Shown here: one piece after another, positions 26,333 through 34,833 of the stretch
Position numbering within the stretch: position 1 is the first letter of the stretch
How the letters are laid out: each line of letters opens with the position of its first letter
Assembly (NCBI GenBank): GCA_020072925.1
Contig: JAIQGA010000045.1
Location: forward strand, 1-35,425
DNA length: 35,425 bases
Direction: 5' to 3'
Source: Terriglobia bacterium
Lineage (GTDB): Bacteria > Acidobacteriota > Terriglobia > UBA7540
Made by a program: the position numbers and the translations under genes
The notes under the pieces: generated by a model
Databases searched by the model: none
What the model was told of the DNA's origin: nothing
The model's input: the letters and a program-made list of their open reading frames with translations, nothing else

Positions 26333-26923
26333 GTGAAATACGTTTTGCTCGATCGGGACGGAGTCATCAACCAAAGAATCCAGGGCGGCTACGTGACCGC
26401 CTGGGAACAGTTTGTGTTCGCTCCAGGAGCCCTCGAAGGGTTGCGACTCCTGGCGCTGGGTGGCTTCTCCGCGGTCGTCGTATCTAACCAGGCCTGCGTC
26501 GGGAAAGGGCTCATAACTTCCTCTGACCTTGATGAGATCACTCGCAAGTTTCTCAAGAGGGTCGAAGAGCAGGGGGGTCGCATTGAGGCCGTGTATTACT
26601 GCCCCCACCGAAAGGACGAGGACTGCAAGTGCAGAAAGCCGGAACCCGGCTTGCTCCTCGAGGCACAGCGCAGGCACCAATTCAGCTTTGCCAGCACATT
26701 TCTGATCGGCGATTCCGAGACCGACTTGCTGGCCGCCCACGCCGTTGGTTCTCCTGCGCTGCTGATTGCGGCCAGTAACTCGGTCCTTCTTGGGGACGTT
26801 GCTTGGCGGCCTCGCGCGACCCTCCCTAACCTCCTGGCCGCTGCACAATTCATCATGGATATTCCCGGGGGGGAGTTGGAGAGAATTCAAAACCCTCCAG
26901 TTAGCATCGGGCGGCAGAGTTAG
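26333..26923 (+). CDS. gmhB: D-glycero-D-manno-heptose 1,7-bisphosphate phosphatase-like HAD protein (GmhB family)
   Basis: A 196-residue HAD-IIIA phosphatase. The nucleophile motif is DRDGVIN with Asp7 and Asp9, motif II is VVVSNQACVGKG, and the zinc loop is Cys90, His92, Cys98 and Cys100 in CPHRKDEDCKCRKPEPG. GDSETDLLAA carries the metal-binding Asp127 and Asp131. This is the standard GmhB layout. The family removes the C7 phosphate from heptose 1,7-bisphosphate, the step between the kinase and the nucleotidyltransferase encoded just upstream. No sedoheptulose-7-phosphate isomerase (GmhA) is encoded in this window, so the pathway is incomplete here. The start codon is GTG. Only 3 bases separate its stop from the next ATG. 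Confidence 0.88.
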   Translation: MKYVLLDRDGVINQRIQGGYVTAWEQFVFAPGALEGLRLLALGGFSAVVVSNQACVGKGLITSSDLDEITRKFLKRVEEQGGRIEAVYYCPHRKDEDCKCRKPEPGLLLEAQRRHQFSFASTFLIGDSETDLLAAHAVGSPALLIAASNSVLLGDVAWRPRATLPNLLAAAQFIMDIPGGELERIQNPPVSIGRQS

Positions 26924-26926
26924 GGG

Positions 26927-28048
26927 ATGCGTATTGCGATCAATGCACTAGCATCTCGAGGCACCCTTAGTGGAGCCGCGCGGTATATTCGAAGTCTTGT
27001 TACATCGCTTGCGAAAGTGGACGCGAAGAACGAATACGTTCTGTACGTTTCCCAAGACGACGTGCCGCTTTTCGCCCGACTGGGACCAAATTTCCAACCT
27101 GTCCCGACCGTCGCCATTCGGCCTCTCCGGCTCCTGTGGGAACAAACGGAATTGCCTTGGGACTTGAAGCGGCGAAGGGTCGACGTCTTTCATGGGCCCA
27201 CGTTCATCGCTCCACTCGTCAAAACCTGCCGCCAGGTGGTGACGATCCACGACATGACTTTCTTCTTGCTTCCCCAGTGTCATCTCTTCACCAAGAGGCA
27301 CTATTTCCAGCGCTTGATCCCCCGGTGCGTCGGGCGCGCGAATCAAGTGATCGCGGTCTCTGAAAGCACGAAAAGAGACATCGTCAGAATTCTCGGTTCG
27401 CAGTGCAGCAAGAAGATCAAGGTGATCTACCACGGGAAAGACGAACGTTTTCGCCCGGACAGAGCTGGGGCGGCCTCGTGCGGCTTGCGGACGAAGTACG
27501 GCCTCTTGGGCAGGGTCATCTTATTCGTTGGCTTGATCGAACCACGAAAGAACCTGGAGAGATTGATCCGAGCTTATGCGAAGCTCAAGAGTCTTCACCA
27601 GGACTCCTGCCTGGTCCTTGCTGGCAGCCAGGGCTGGGGATACGAAGCGGTCCTCCGAGCGGTTTCGGAATCCGGTGTCAAGGACCGAGTCTTCTTCCCC
27701 GGCTTCATTCCTGATCGGGAGTTGCCGAGTTTATATAATTTGGCTGACGTTTTTGTCTATCCCTCCCTCTACGAAGGGTTTGGTCTTCCGGTTTTAGAAG
27801 CGATGTCCTGCGGCACGCCTGTCGTCGCATCGCGCGTTTCATCGATGCCCGAGATTGCCGGGGACGCCGCTCTCCTTGTCGATCCGCATGATGTAGATAG
27901 TATCGCGCAGGCGTTAGAGCGAGTCCTCGTGGATCGAACGCTGAGAGAACGCATGGCTGAGGGAGGAATCAGGCGCAGCCAGCCATTTACATGGGAAAGG
28001 ACAGCCCGGGAAACACTGGCCGCGTACGAGGAAGCGGCGGGCAAATAA
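26927..28048 (+). CDS. GT4-family glycosyltransferase
   Basis: A 373-residue GT-B enzyme. The N-terminal half has RIAINALASRGTLSGAARYIRSL, a glycine-rich acceptor-side loop, DVFHGPTF and VVTIHDMTFFL. The C-terminal half has LFVGLIEPRKNLERLIRAYAKL and the donor-binding block YPSLYEGFGLPVLEAMSCGTPVVAS, with the E-x7-E motif at about 283-291. These are textbook GT4 retaining features. It starts immediately after the GmhB-like gene and may therefore transfer the heptose that cassette makes or another sugar such as mannose; the donor cannot be proved. It is a cytoplasmic or peripheral membrane protein. Confidence 0.93.
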   Translation: MRIAINALASRGTLSGAARYIRSLVTSLAKVDAKNEYVLYVSQDDVPLFARLGPNFQPVPTVAIRPLRLLWEQTELPWDLKRRRVDVFHGPTFIAPLVKTCRQVVTIHDMTFFLLPQCHLFTKRHYFQRLIPRCVGRANQVIAVSESTKRDIVRILGSQCSKKIKVIYHGKDERFRPDRAGAASCGLRTKYGLLGRVILFVGLIEPRKNLERLIRAYAKLKSLHQDSCLVLAGSQGWGYEAVLRAVSESGVKDRVFFPGFIPDRELPSLYNLADVFVYPSLYEGFGLPVLEAMSCGTPVVASRVSSMPEIAGDAALLVDPHDVDSIAQALERVLVDRTLRERMAEGGIRRSQPFTWERTARETLAAYEEAAGK

Positions 28049-28203
28049 GAAAGTCAGGCTGACCGGCACTTCGGACGGCCCTGCCCCGACTTCGATCGGA
28101 TGTGTGCTAACATAATCGACGCTCACATGGAGCCGTCGCAGCAGTCCTGAAATAAAGAGGCGAATCCGCTGGGAGAATCGATCTCCGGACCTTACGTAGC
28201 GTC

Positions 28204-29154
28204 ATGGATGGTGAAGCCCGCAAACAAGACTTGCCCCTGAGTTCGATCGTCATATGCACGCGTGACAGACCGATACACTTGGAGGACTGCCTTGCGGCGG
28301 TGAGCCGTCAGGACTACCCGCACTTCTTCGTTCTGGTTGTCGATAATGCGTCGCGCGCTGATCGCGCGCGGGAGATTGCCGCTCGGTGGGGAGCGCGCTA
28401 TGTCGTCGAGCCCACTCCCGGTTTGAGTCGGGCGCGTAACCGAGGCGCCGTCGCATGCGATTCCGAGGTCGTTGCTTACCTCGACGATGACTCGCTCCCC
28501 GAGCCGGACTGGCTGTCGAACCTCATCGAGGGCTTCCAGGATCCTTCGGTTATGGTGGTTACGGGACGTGTGTGCGCGCCGGACACGAAGGGGGAAGATG
28601 CCGTCCATCGCTGGCTCATCCGCCACTATGAGTTCGGCGGTGGATCGCCGGTTGTGGTTGATTCCAACACTCCGGGTTGGTTCGAACGGGTGAATTTCGA
28701 AGGCGTCGGAATAGGCGCCAACATGGCCTTCCGGAGGCGCGCGTTCGAAGAGTGGGAAGGGTTCGACACCCGGCTGGGTAGCGGTACGCCCTTGAACGGC
28801 GCAGAAGAGCTTCATGCCTTTACCTCGCTGGTCGCTCGGGGGCATAAACTTGCCTATGCCCCGCGTGCGGTGGTGCGGCACCCGTGTCGGGCCACCAAGC
28901 AGGATCTCAGGGCACGCTATTTGGCGGACTTGAGAGCCGGCGTCGGTTACGCAACACTCTTGTTCTTCGAAGAGCCTCGTTACCGCAGGGCCGTTCTGGC
29001 CTTCAAGCTGAGGTCCCTGATCCGCAGGGTACGGAACTCGAAAGGTGAAGCCCGATGGCGGGAGGAGGGCGCCGGCGATTATGCGCGGACGCTGTCGGCA
29101 CGGCTCTCCGGCCCCTGGCTGTATCTTAGGTCGCGGTTAAAGGGCTTCTCGTAG
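28204..29154 (+). CDS. GT2-family glycosyltransferase
   Basis: A 316-residue GT-A enzyme and the last gene of the polysaccharide locus. The start SSIVICTRDRPIHLEDCLAAVSRQDYP and VLVVDNASRA define the nucleotide-binding part. The metal site is YLDDDSLPEPDWL with Asp94-Asp96. GVGIGANMAFRRRAFEEWEGFDTRLGSGT and GAEELHAFTSLVARGHKLAYAPRAVVRH are the acceptor-side motifs shared with succinoglycan-type GT2 enzymes. It lacks strong membrane helices. A gap of 155 bases separates it from the GT4 gene, longer than most gaps here, so it may have some independent expression. The sugar is unknown. Confidence 0.88.
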   Translation: MDGEARKQDLPLSSIVICTRDRPIHLEDCLAAVSRQDYPHFFVLVVDNASRADRAREIAARWGARYVVEPTPGLSRARNRGAVACDSEVVAYLDDDSLPEPDWLSNLIEGFQDPSVMVVTGRVCAPDTKGEDAVHRWLIRHYEFGGGSPVVVDSNTPGWFERVNFEGVGIGANMAFRRRAFEEWEGFDTRLGSGTPLNGAEELHAFTSLVARGHKLAYAPRAVVRHPCRATKQDLRARYLADLRAGVGYATLLFFEEPRYRRAVLAFKLRSLIRRVRNSKGEARWREEGAGDYARTLSARLSGPWLYLRSRLKGFS

Positions 29155-29194
29155 GGGAACAGCGTACCAAGGCTATTCCATTAGCAGGTATCCT

Positions 29195-29223
29195 TTGAAA
29201 ATCTAACAAAAGCGAGCTATTCT
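29195..29223 (+). promoter_or_regulatory. Candidate sigma-70-type promoter for the TPR-GAF-GGDEF-like gene
   Basis: TTGAAA (29195-29200) and TATTCT (29218-29223) are separated by exactly 17 bases, the optimal spacing. The site falls in an AT-rich 131-base gap after the last glycosyltransferase gene and about 60 bases before the next ATG. This suggests that the polysaccharide operon ends here and a new unit begins. Confidence 0.6.
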
Positions 29224-29285
29224 GTGAAACTTGCAGGCGTATTGGGCTAAAGTCAGGCAGAGCGGAGGAGTGACTTCACGCCGCC

Positions 29286-31844
29286 ATGGCAGACCTTGAT
29301 AAGCTCTTTGAGAAAGCCGAAAAGTATCTTCACAAGCAAAAATTCGAATCCGCCCTCGAAACCTACCAGGAAATCTATAAATACTCTCCCCAGGATGAGG
29401 AGGTGCTCCTCAACCTGGGCGATCTTAACTTGAAGTTGAATCGCACCGCGGACGGGTTGCGGTTCCAGTCTTTATTGGTGGATTTCTACTCCCGGCGCAA
29501 CGACGTCGCGAAGGCTGTGGCAACGTGCCGTAAGATGGTGAAGGTCACGCCTCAAGATGCGGCGCTACTGGTGAAGTTGGCGAACCTCCTCGAGAGATCC
29601 CAGAAGAACAGCGAAGCGCTGGAGGCTTTCCGCGAAGCCTTGGCCCTGTATCGCAAGGCCAGAGCCACGGACCAAGCTATTGACTGCCTCCAGCACCTCG
29701 TGAAGTTGGACGCGAGCAACCTGGAGGCGCACGTCGAACTGGGTGACTTGGCCAACAAATCGGACCAGCCGAATATTGCCACGCCCGCCTACCTTCGCGC
29801 GGCGGCCCTGGCGCGCGAGGCTGGCGATGAGGGTCGCTGGGCCGAACTGGCGGAGCGCGGACACCTTCTGGATCCTTCCGATGAGAGCGGCTGCATCGCC
29901 GCCGCAGAAGTCTATCTTAAGAAACAACGGGCCACCGAAGCCGTAGCGCTTCTCGAACCCCTCCTGCAGAGCAAGCCTGACGACAACACCGTCCTCGATC
30001 TCCTTGGCCGAAGTTATCTCGCGACCGGCGACTTCGAAAAAGCCGCGCCCGTGTGTTGGAAGCTCTACCAGACCCGGCCGGAAGCTCTGGATTTGCTCGT
30101 TGACCTGACGAAGGGGCTTCTGCACAAGGGCAGCACCGAGAGTGCTCTGAACCTGGTGGGCAAGCTGAAAGAGCGCCTCTTTCGCCAGAACAAACGAAAC
30201 GAATACCTGAAGATGCTCGAGCAAATCTACGAGTCCGACGAATCAAACCTGCAAGTCCTCGAGATGCTGAGCGGACTTTACAACGAAATGAACAAGGAGG
30301 ATGGGTTGCGTCGGTCGTTGACGCGGCTCTTCAACCTCTACCTCGGCGCCGAACAATATGACAAAGCCGCAGACACTCTGGAACGCATCATCGATGTGGA
30401 ACCTTACGGCGAAGGTCACTTTGACCGGTTGCTGAATCTGGAAGGCCACATCGACCCGATCTGGTATAGGAACATCCTATCGCGACTCCAGCCCTCCGCA
30501 AGCTTGCGGGCTTCGGTAGCCTCTGGCGGCGACAGCGGATCGGCTGCGCCCGGCAAGGCAAAAACCGAATCCTTGGAAGATCTCATCGTGGAAGGGGAGA
30601 TGTACTACCAGTACCAGCTCTCCTCGAAACTTTCCGAAACGCTGGAGAAGATCAACCGTCTGTACCCGGGGGTCGAGGATCGGAGCCCGCGCCTGCGCGA
30701 GTTGTACGATCTGACGGGGTTTACCCCGAAGGCCGCCCCAGGCACCACGACTCCCGAGCCTTCCCCCCCGCCGCCCCCCAAGGCTGAGCCCGTGCGCGCG
30801 GCTGTTGGACCTTCGCCCGAGTCCCTGGAAGACTTGCGGAAGATCGCCGAGATCACCGCCAGTATTTATCGCGAGTCGACCGCGCAGGGCGTATTGCAGG
30901 TGGCCGTAAATCAGATTGGCCGGGCGCTGAGTGTCAGCCGTTGCTGGGGAGCTTGGGGCGGTGCGGATCGCCCTCCCGTCCTCAGCGCGGAATACTGCTC
31001 GCCCGCGGCTTCCGCCTCGGATGCCGCCGCGGCCATCAAGCTTTACGCTGCGCTGATGCGTCAGGCGGTTACCAATCCCGATGGCTGGGCGCTGGACGAT
31101 GCGGCACGCGCGCCCGTCCTCGTGCCCGTCCGGGCGGAAGTTCAAATCCTGGGGATCAACTCGCTCCTCGCGGTCCCGCTGTTGGATCGGGATGAAGCCG
31201 CCGGCCTGTTGGTGCTGGAGCATTGCGAGGCGCCACACCATTGGAACCCGAGTGAAAGCTTGCCGCTGAAAGCCCTCGCGACCCAGGTGGTGATCGCTGT
31301 CAACAACACCAAGCTTCGCCGCTTGGTGCGCTCGCTGGCCGGAACGGATCCCGAGACCGGCCTGTTGCCGCGCAGTTCCTACCTGGACTGCCTGCTGGCG
31401 GAGGCGCAACGCTCGCACGACCAATCCCAGCCCCTCTCCGTTTGCCTCTTTGAGCCGGAAAATCCCACCAGCCTCGTCAAGCTGCTTGGCGACACGGGAG
31501 TCCAGCGATATATCCAGCAGTTGAGCAAAGCCCTGCTCTCTGCCTTACGCCAGAACGATATCGCCATCCGCTACAGCCCTTTGTCGGTGGCGGTGGTGTT
31601 CCCGGACACGGCTTTGCCACAGGGAGGGCTGGCCGTTGAAAAAGTGCGCCGGGCCATTTCCGAGGTCAAGGCGGACGGGGCGAGCGCGCCCAACATCTGC
31701 GCCGTGGTTTGCGACGTCCCGCTCGGCCCTCACTTCGACGCCGTGGATGGCGTCACGGAGGTCATCAACCGGTTGGAATCCGCGCTCGATCAGGCGCGCA
31801 AAGAAGGCGGCCAGCGTGTGTTGCTTTCGAAGTTCGCGGATTGA
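29286..31844 (+). CDS. TPR - GAF - degenerate GGDEF multidomain protein
   Basis: An 852-residue soluble protein. The N-terminal half is a series of tetratricopeptide-like repeats (about 1-400, for example ALETYQEIYKYSPQDEEVLLNLGDL and AIDCLQHLVKLDASNLEAHVELGDL). A Pro-rich linker follows (about 482-505). Residues of about 530-685 form a GAF-like sensory domain ending LKALATQVVIAVNNTKLRRLV. The C-terminal part has the GGDEF-domain opening GTDPETGLLPRSSYLDCLLAEAQR, but the signature site is SPLSV (764-768) instead of GGDEF, in RYSPLSVAVVFPDT. Cyclic-di-GMP synthesis is therefore not expected; a binding or dimerisation role is possible. GGAGGAG lies about 15 bases from the ATG. It sits alone under its own promoter candidate. 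Confidence 0.8.
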   Translation: MADLDKLFEKAEKYLHKQKFESALETYQEIYKYSPQDEEVLLNLGDLNLKLNRTADGLRFQSLLVDFYSRRNDVAKAVATCRKMVKVTPQDAALLVKLANLLERSQKNSEALEAFREALALYRKARATDQAIDCLQHLVKLDASNLEAHVELGDLANKSDQPNIATPAYLRAAALAREAGDEGRWAELAERGHLLDPSDESGCIAAAEVYLKKQRATEAVALLEPLLQSKPDDNTVLDLLGRSYLATGDFEKAAPVCWKLYQTRPEALDLLVDLTKGLLHKGSTESALNLVGKLKERLFRQNKRNEYLKMLEQIYESDESNLQVLEMLSGLYNEMNKEDGLRRSLTRLFNLYLGAEQYDKAADTLERIIDVEPYGEGHFDRLLNLEGHIDPIWYRNILSRLQPSASLRASVASGGDSGSAAPGKAKTESLEDLIVEGEMYYQYQLSSKLSETLEKINRLYPGVEDRSPRLRELYDLTGFTPKAAPGTTTPEPSPPPPPKAEPVRAAVGPSPESLEDLRKIAEITASIYRESTAQGVLQVAVNQIGRALSVSRCWGAWGGADRPPVLSAEYCSPAASASDAAAAIKLYAALMRQAVTNPDGWALDDAARAPVLVPVRAEVQILGINSLLAVPLLDRDEAAGLLVLEHCEAPHHWNPSESLPLKALATQVVIAVNNTKLRRLVRSLAGTDPETGLLPRSSYLDCLLAEAQRSHDQSQPLSVCLFEPENPTSLVKLLGDTGVQRYIQQLSKALLSALRQNDIAIRYSPLSVAVVFPDTALPQGGLAVEKVRRAISEVKADGASAPNICAVVCDVPLGPHFDAVDGVTEVINRLESALDQARKEGGQRVLLSKFAD

Positions 31845-31928
31845 GCCTGCGCCGCGCGATGGACCCTGTTCTTTTCGCCCGCCCTTCCCACTATTCTCGA
31901 TGTGGATCCAGACTGAAGGAGCCGAAGC

Positions 31929-32816
31929 ATGGAAATACGTAAAGTGGGTGTGGTCGGTTGCGGCCTGATGGGTTCAGGCATTGCGCAGGTTTCTGCGATG
32001 TCCGGGTTTCCGACGGTGGTCCGGGAGGTCTCGCAGGAACTCCTCGACAAAGGCCTCGATCAGATTGAAAAATCTCTGGCAAAGTTTGTGGAGAAAGGGA
32101 AGCTCTCCGCGGAGCAAAAGGGCCAGGCTCTTAGTCGTCTCCAGCCCACGCTGCGCCTGGTGGATTTCGCCGAATGCGATCTGGTGATTGAGGCGATTAT
32201 CGAGAACCTCGATCTCAAGAAAGAGCTGTTCGCAGAGCTCGACAAAGTTGTAAAGCCGCAAGCCATCTTTGCCAGTAACACGTCGTCCCTTTGCATTACG
32301 GAAATGTTGAGCGTCACGCGCCGCGGCCCGCGCTTCCTGGGTTTACACTTCTTCAATCCCGTACCGCTGATGCAGCTCGTCGAGGTGGTTAAGACCGTGG
32401 TCACCGACCCTACGGTCGTTCAACTCGGCTTGGACTTTGCGCGCCAACTGGGAAAGATTCCAATCCTCACGAAGGACCGAGCCGGGTTCATCGTGAATCG
32501 CCTGCTGATACCCTACCTTCTCGACGCCGTGTGCGCCCTGGAGGACGGCTTCGGAAGCATCGAGGACATCGACCAGGGGATGAAGCTGGGTTGCAACCAT
32601 CCTATGGGCCCGCTGACCCTGCTGGATTTCGTGGGAATCGATACGACCTATTACATCGCCGAGATCCTTTTCAATGAGTATCGCGAGAAACGCTTCGCGC
32701 CGCCGACTCTCTTGAAAAGAATGGTGGTGGCGGGAATGTTCGGCCGCAAAACCGGCAAGGGGTTCTACGATTACTCGGACCCGAAGAATCCGAAACCGAA
32801 CAGGCTGCTGGAATAG
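31929..32816 (+). CDS. 3-hydroxybutyryl-CoA dehydrogenase
   Basis: A 295-residue NAD(P)-dependent enzyme that oxidises 3-hydroxyacyl-CoA to 3-oxoacyl-CoA or works in reverse. The Rossmann motif VVGCGLMGSGIAQ begins at residue 8. The catalytic His140 lies in GLHFFNPVPLMQLVEVV, paired with Glu152, and DRAGFIVNRLLIPYL is the conserved domain-junction motif. The C-terminal helical domain ends GRKTGKGFYDYSD. The length is that of stand-alone short-chain enzymes (Hbd/PaaH type), not the fused FadB. AAGGAG lies 9 bases before the ATG. It is followed after 62 bases by an enoyl-CoA hydratase, its metabolic neighbour. Confidence 0.94.
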   Translation: MEIRKVGVVGCGLMGSGIAQVSAMSGFPTVVREVSQELLDKGLDQIEKSLAKFVEKGKLSAEQKGQALSRLQPTLRLVDFAECDLVIEAIIENLDLKKELFAELDKVVKPQAIFASNTSSLCITEMLSVTRRGPRFLGLHFFNPVPLMQLVEVVKTVVTDPTVVQLGLDFARQLGKIPILTKDRAGFIVNRLLIPYLLDAVCALEDGFGSIEDIDQGMKLGCNHPMGPLTLLDFVGIDTTYYIAEILFNEYREKRFAPPTLLKRMVVAGMFGRKTGKGFYDYSDPKNPKPNRLLE

Positions 32817-32878
32817 GCTGCGTTCTGCCCAGCCGAGCTCCTCGCGCATCACCGAAATCTCTTTTATGGAGCACCCTC

Positions 32879-33661
32879 ATGGCATACGAAACCTTGCTTT
32901 TCGAGAAACGCCAAGGCCTAGCTTATGTCACAGTAAATCGCCCGGACAAACTTAACGCGCTCAATCGCCGCGTGATGGAGGAGTTGCTCAACTGTTTTCA
33001 GGCCATCCAGAAGGATGAGGAAATCAGGATCGTCATTCTGACCGGCGCGGGCGAAAAAGCATTTGTGGCCGGCGCGGATATCAACGAACTCGCCGTGCAG
33101 TCCCCGGTGGAAGGCAAGGAAACGTCGCAGCGCGGCCAGAGGGTTCTGGACCTCATCGAAAACCTTGGCAAGCCGGTGATTGCGGCGATCAACGGCTACG
33201 CGCTGGGGGGCGGATGTGAAATCGCCATGGCGTGCACTTTGCGCATTGCCGCTGAAAATGCGCGCCTCGGACAGCCGGAAGTCAAGCTGGGCATCATCCC
33301 GGGGTACGCGGGGACGCAGCGCCTGGCGCGTCTGGTCGGCAAAGGCCGGGGTCTCGAGATGATCTTGACCGGCGACCCCATCAGCGCCCAGGAGGCCTAC
33401 CGGATCGGGCTGGTCAATCAGGTCGTGCCGCAGGCGGAGTTGCTTGCTGCCGCAGAGAAACTCGCGCAGAAGATCATGGCCAACGCGCCGCTGGCCATCC
33501 GGTTCGCCCTCGAGGCCGTGAATCATGGCCTCGAGATGTCAGAAGCGGAAGGACAGTTCCTCGAAGCCACGCTCTTCGGGCTCTGTTGCACAACCGCCGA
33601 CATGAAGGAAGGCACCCGCGCTTTTCTCGAAAAACGTCCCGCGAAGTTTGTGGGAAAATAA
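32879..33661 (+). CDS. Enoyl-CoA hydratase (crotonase family)
   Basis: A 260-residue crotonase that hydrates 2-enoyl-CoA to 3-hydroxyacyl-CoA. The oxyanion-hole region is GAGEKAFVAGADINEL. Both catalytic glutamates are present: Glu114 in LGGGCEIAMAC and Glu134 in GQPEVKLGIIPGYAGTQRL. The C-terminal helices end with GTRAFLEKRPAKFVGK, typical of true hydratases. It works with the dehydrogenase encoded immediately upstream, in beta-oxidation or in a short-chain (crotonyl/butyryl) pathway. A GGAG lies about 10 bases before the ATG. No thiolase or acyl-CoA dehydrogenase gene is present in this window. Confidence 0.95.
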   Translation: MAYETLLFEKRQGLAYVTVNRPDKLNALNRRVMEELLNCFQAIQKDEEIRIVILTGAGEKAFVAGADINELAVQSPVEGKETSQRGQRVLDLIENLGKPVIAAINGYALGGGCEIAMACTLRIAAENARLGQPEVKLGIIPGYAGTQRLARLVGKGRGLEMILTGDPISAQEAYRIGLVNQVVPQAELLAAAEKLAQKIMANAPLAIRFALEAVNHGLEMSEAEGQFLEATLFGLCCTTADMKEGTRAFLEKRPAKFVGK

Positions 33662-33676
33662 AGTGTGCGGTGGCCC

Positions 33677-33750
33677 GTGACCAGTAACAAGCAATGAACT
33701 TTTGCTTTTCCTGCTTTCTTGCTCGTCACTTGTCACTCGTCACTTGTCAC
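33677..33750. repeat. Heptamer repeat with inverted arm upstream of nusB
   Basis: Positions 33723-33750 are two exact copies of a 14-base unit, each made of two heptamers of the form T(C/T)GTCAC, so four heptamers in a row. At 33677-33691 the same heptamer occurs twice in inverted, slightly diverged form (GTGACCA, GTAACAA). The two arms, about 30 bases apart, could pair as an imperfect hairpin. It ends about 12 bases before the nusB ATG. It looks like a dispersed non-coding repeat or a structured leader. Confidence 0.75.
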
Positions 33751-33762
33751 GGTCTTTAAGCC

Positions 33763-34185
33763 ATGGGCTCAAGAAGAAAATCCCGCGAGTGCGCCATGCA
33801 GATGCTCTATCAGTGGGAGCTGAGCGGAAGCACGCCCGAACAGGTCCGTACCTCTTTTCTCGCTGATAAGAAACTGGACACCGACGTGGAGCATTTCGCC
33901 TGCGAACTTTTCAACGGCGTGGTGAAGGAGATTGCCCGCCTCGATCTTCTGGTGCGCGAGCACGCGGAGAACTGGCGGCTGGAGCGCATGGCCGCGGTGG
34001 ATCGCAACATCCTCCGCGTGGCGCTTTACGAACTCCTCTGTCATCCCGAGACCCCTCCCCCGGCCGTCATTAACGAAGCTCTGGAAATCGCTCGGCGTTT
34101 CTCCGGCGAAGACTCTGTGGAGTTTGTGAACGGGGTCCTCGACGGCATTCGCAAATCCTTCGGCTCGACAAAATCCAATTCCTGA
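33763..34185 (+). CDS. nusB: Transcription antitermination factor NusB
   Basis: A 140-residue all-helical RNA-binding protein of usual length. SRRKSRECAMQMLYQWELSG is the Arg-rich N-terminal RNA-binding helix. LDLLVREHAENWRLERMAAVDRNILRVALYELL is the central family signature, and PPAVINEALEIARRFSGEDSVEFVNGVLDGI the C-terminal one. NusB binds boxA RNA with NusE (S10) during rRNA transcription antitermination. No ribH neighbour is present, unlike in many genomes; it follows the enoyl-CoA hydratase after 101 bases that contain the heptamer repeat. No clear Shine-Dalgarno is seen before the ATG. Confidence 0.95.
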   Translation: MGSRRKSRECAMQMLYQWELSGSTPEQVRTSFLADKKLDTDVEHFACELFNGVVKEIARLDLLVREHAENWRLERMAAVDRNILRVALYELLCHPETPPPAVINEALEIARRFSGEDSVEFVNGVLDGIRKSFGSTKSNS

Positions 34186-34220
34186 TCTGAATCCGCAGGG
34201 TCGCGCTGCCAACCTTGGGC

Positions 34221-34619
34221 TCACCAATTTTGAATCGGAGGATTTGTCTTGATCTCCACAAAATCGGGAAGACGGAATACGTAGGTCGGGTGATTCTCCG
34301 ACCGTGGCCCACCTTCCAGCTTATACACAAACACCACACGATGATGGAGGGGAAATTTGCTCGTCGCAGGAAAATCCCCAAATGTCCAGCGGCTTATATT
34401 CCTCTTGGCTTCCGACCGCAGCAAGCGATGGGCGCCGGACGTCTTGATCTCGCCTATATGGCCGTTGGCGAGGATCTCAATGTCCATCACTACCTTTCCT
34501 TGAAGCCGGGCCATCCTGGCTAGCGGGGGGTAGTCAGGGACTACAAAATTCCGCACGCAGGGGTGTTCCTGCGCTGCGAGGCTGCCGACGACAATGAAAA
34601 TGCAGAAAGCAGCCCTCAT
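34221..34619 (-). CDS. Secreted protein with a TonB C-terminal-like domain
   Basis: A 132-residue protein on the minus strand, convergent with nusB. The N-terminus MRAAFCIFIVVGSLAAQ is a signal peptide with likely cleavage at AAQ. The mature part starts VVPDYPPLARMARLQGKVVMDIEIL, the hallmark of the TonB_C fold (YPPLAR..RIQG.V), and continues through GEIKTSGAHRLLRSEAKRNISRWTF. The long Pro-rich spacer and the cytoplasmic anchor of classical TonB are missing. The protein is therefore a free periplasmic TonB-C domain rather than an energy transducer bound to ExbBD. Its function is unknown. Confidence 0.8.
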   Translation of the reverse strand: MRAAFCIFIVVGSLAAQEHPCVRNFVVPDYPPLARMARLQGKVVMDIEILANGHIGEIKTSGAHRLLRSEAKRNISRWTFGDFPATSKFPLHHRVVFVYKLEGGPRSENHPTYVFRLPDFVEIKTNPPIQNW

Positions 34620-34833
34620 AACCTTATCCGCACTCTTTGAGTTGATTCAGTAGCGCGCAGCCGCTGTCAGGGTTTTACTGACCGCGGGAAGTCGATGCCT
34701 CACCAAGCACGATATTGCTCCGACAAACGAACATAATCAATCTGAATCGGGCAATTCCGTACGGTAAGAGCGTCCAGCGTAGCCGCTAGCGCTGCTGTGT
34801 AAGCGCCGGGAAAACACAGGTCATAGACCGGGG

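Noticed and set aside
30477-31424. Minus-strand ORF (315 codons) opposite the TPR-GAF protein
   Set aside because: Low-complexity Arg/Gly/Gln composition and no domain. The plus-strand frame continues through it with GAF features.
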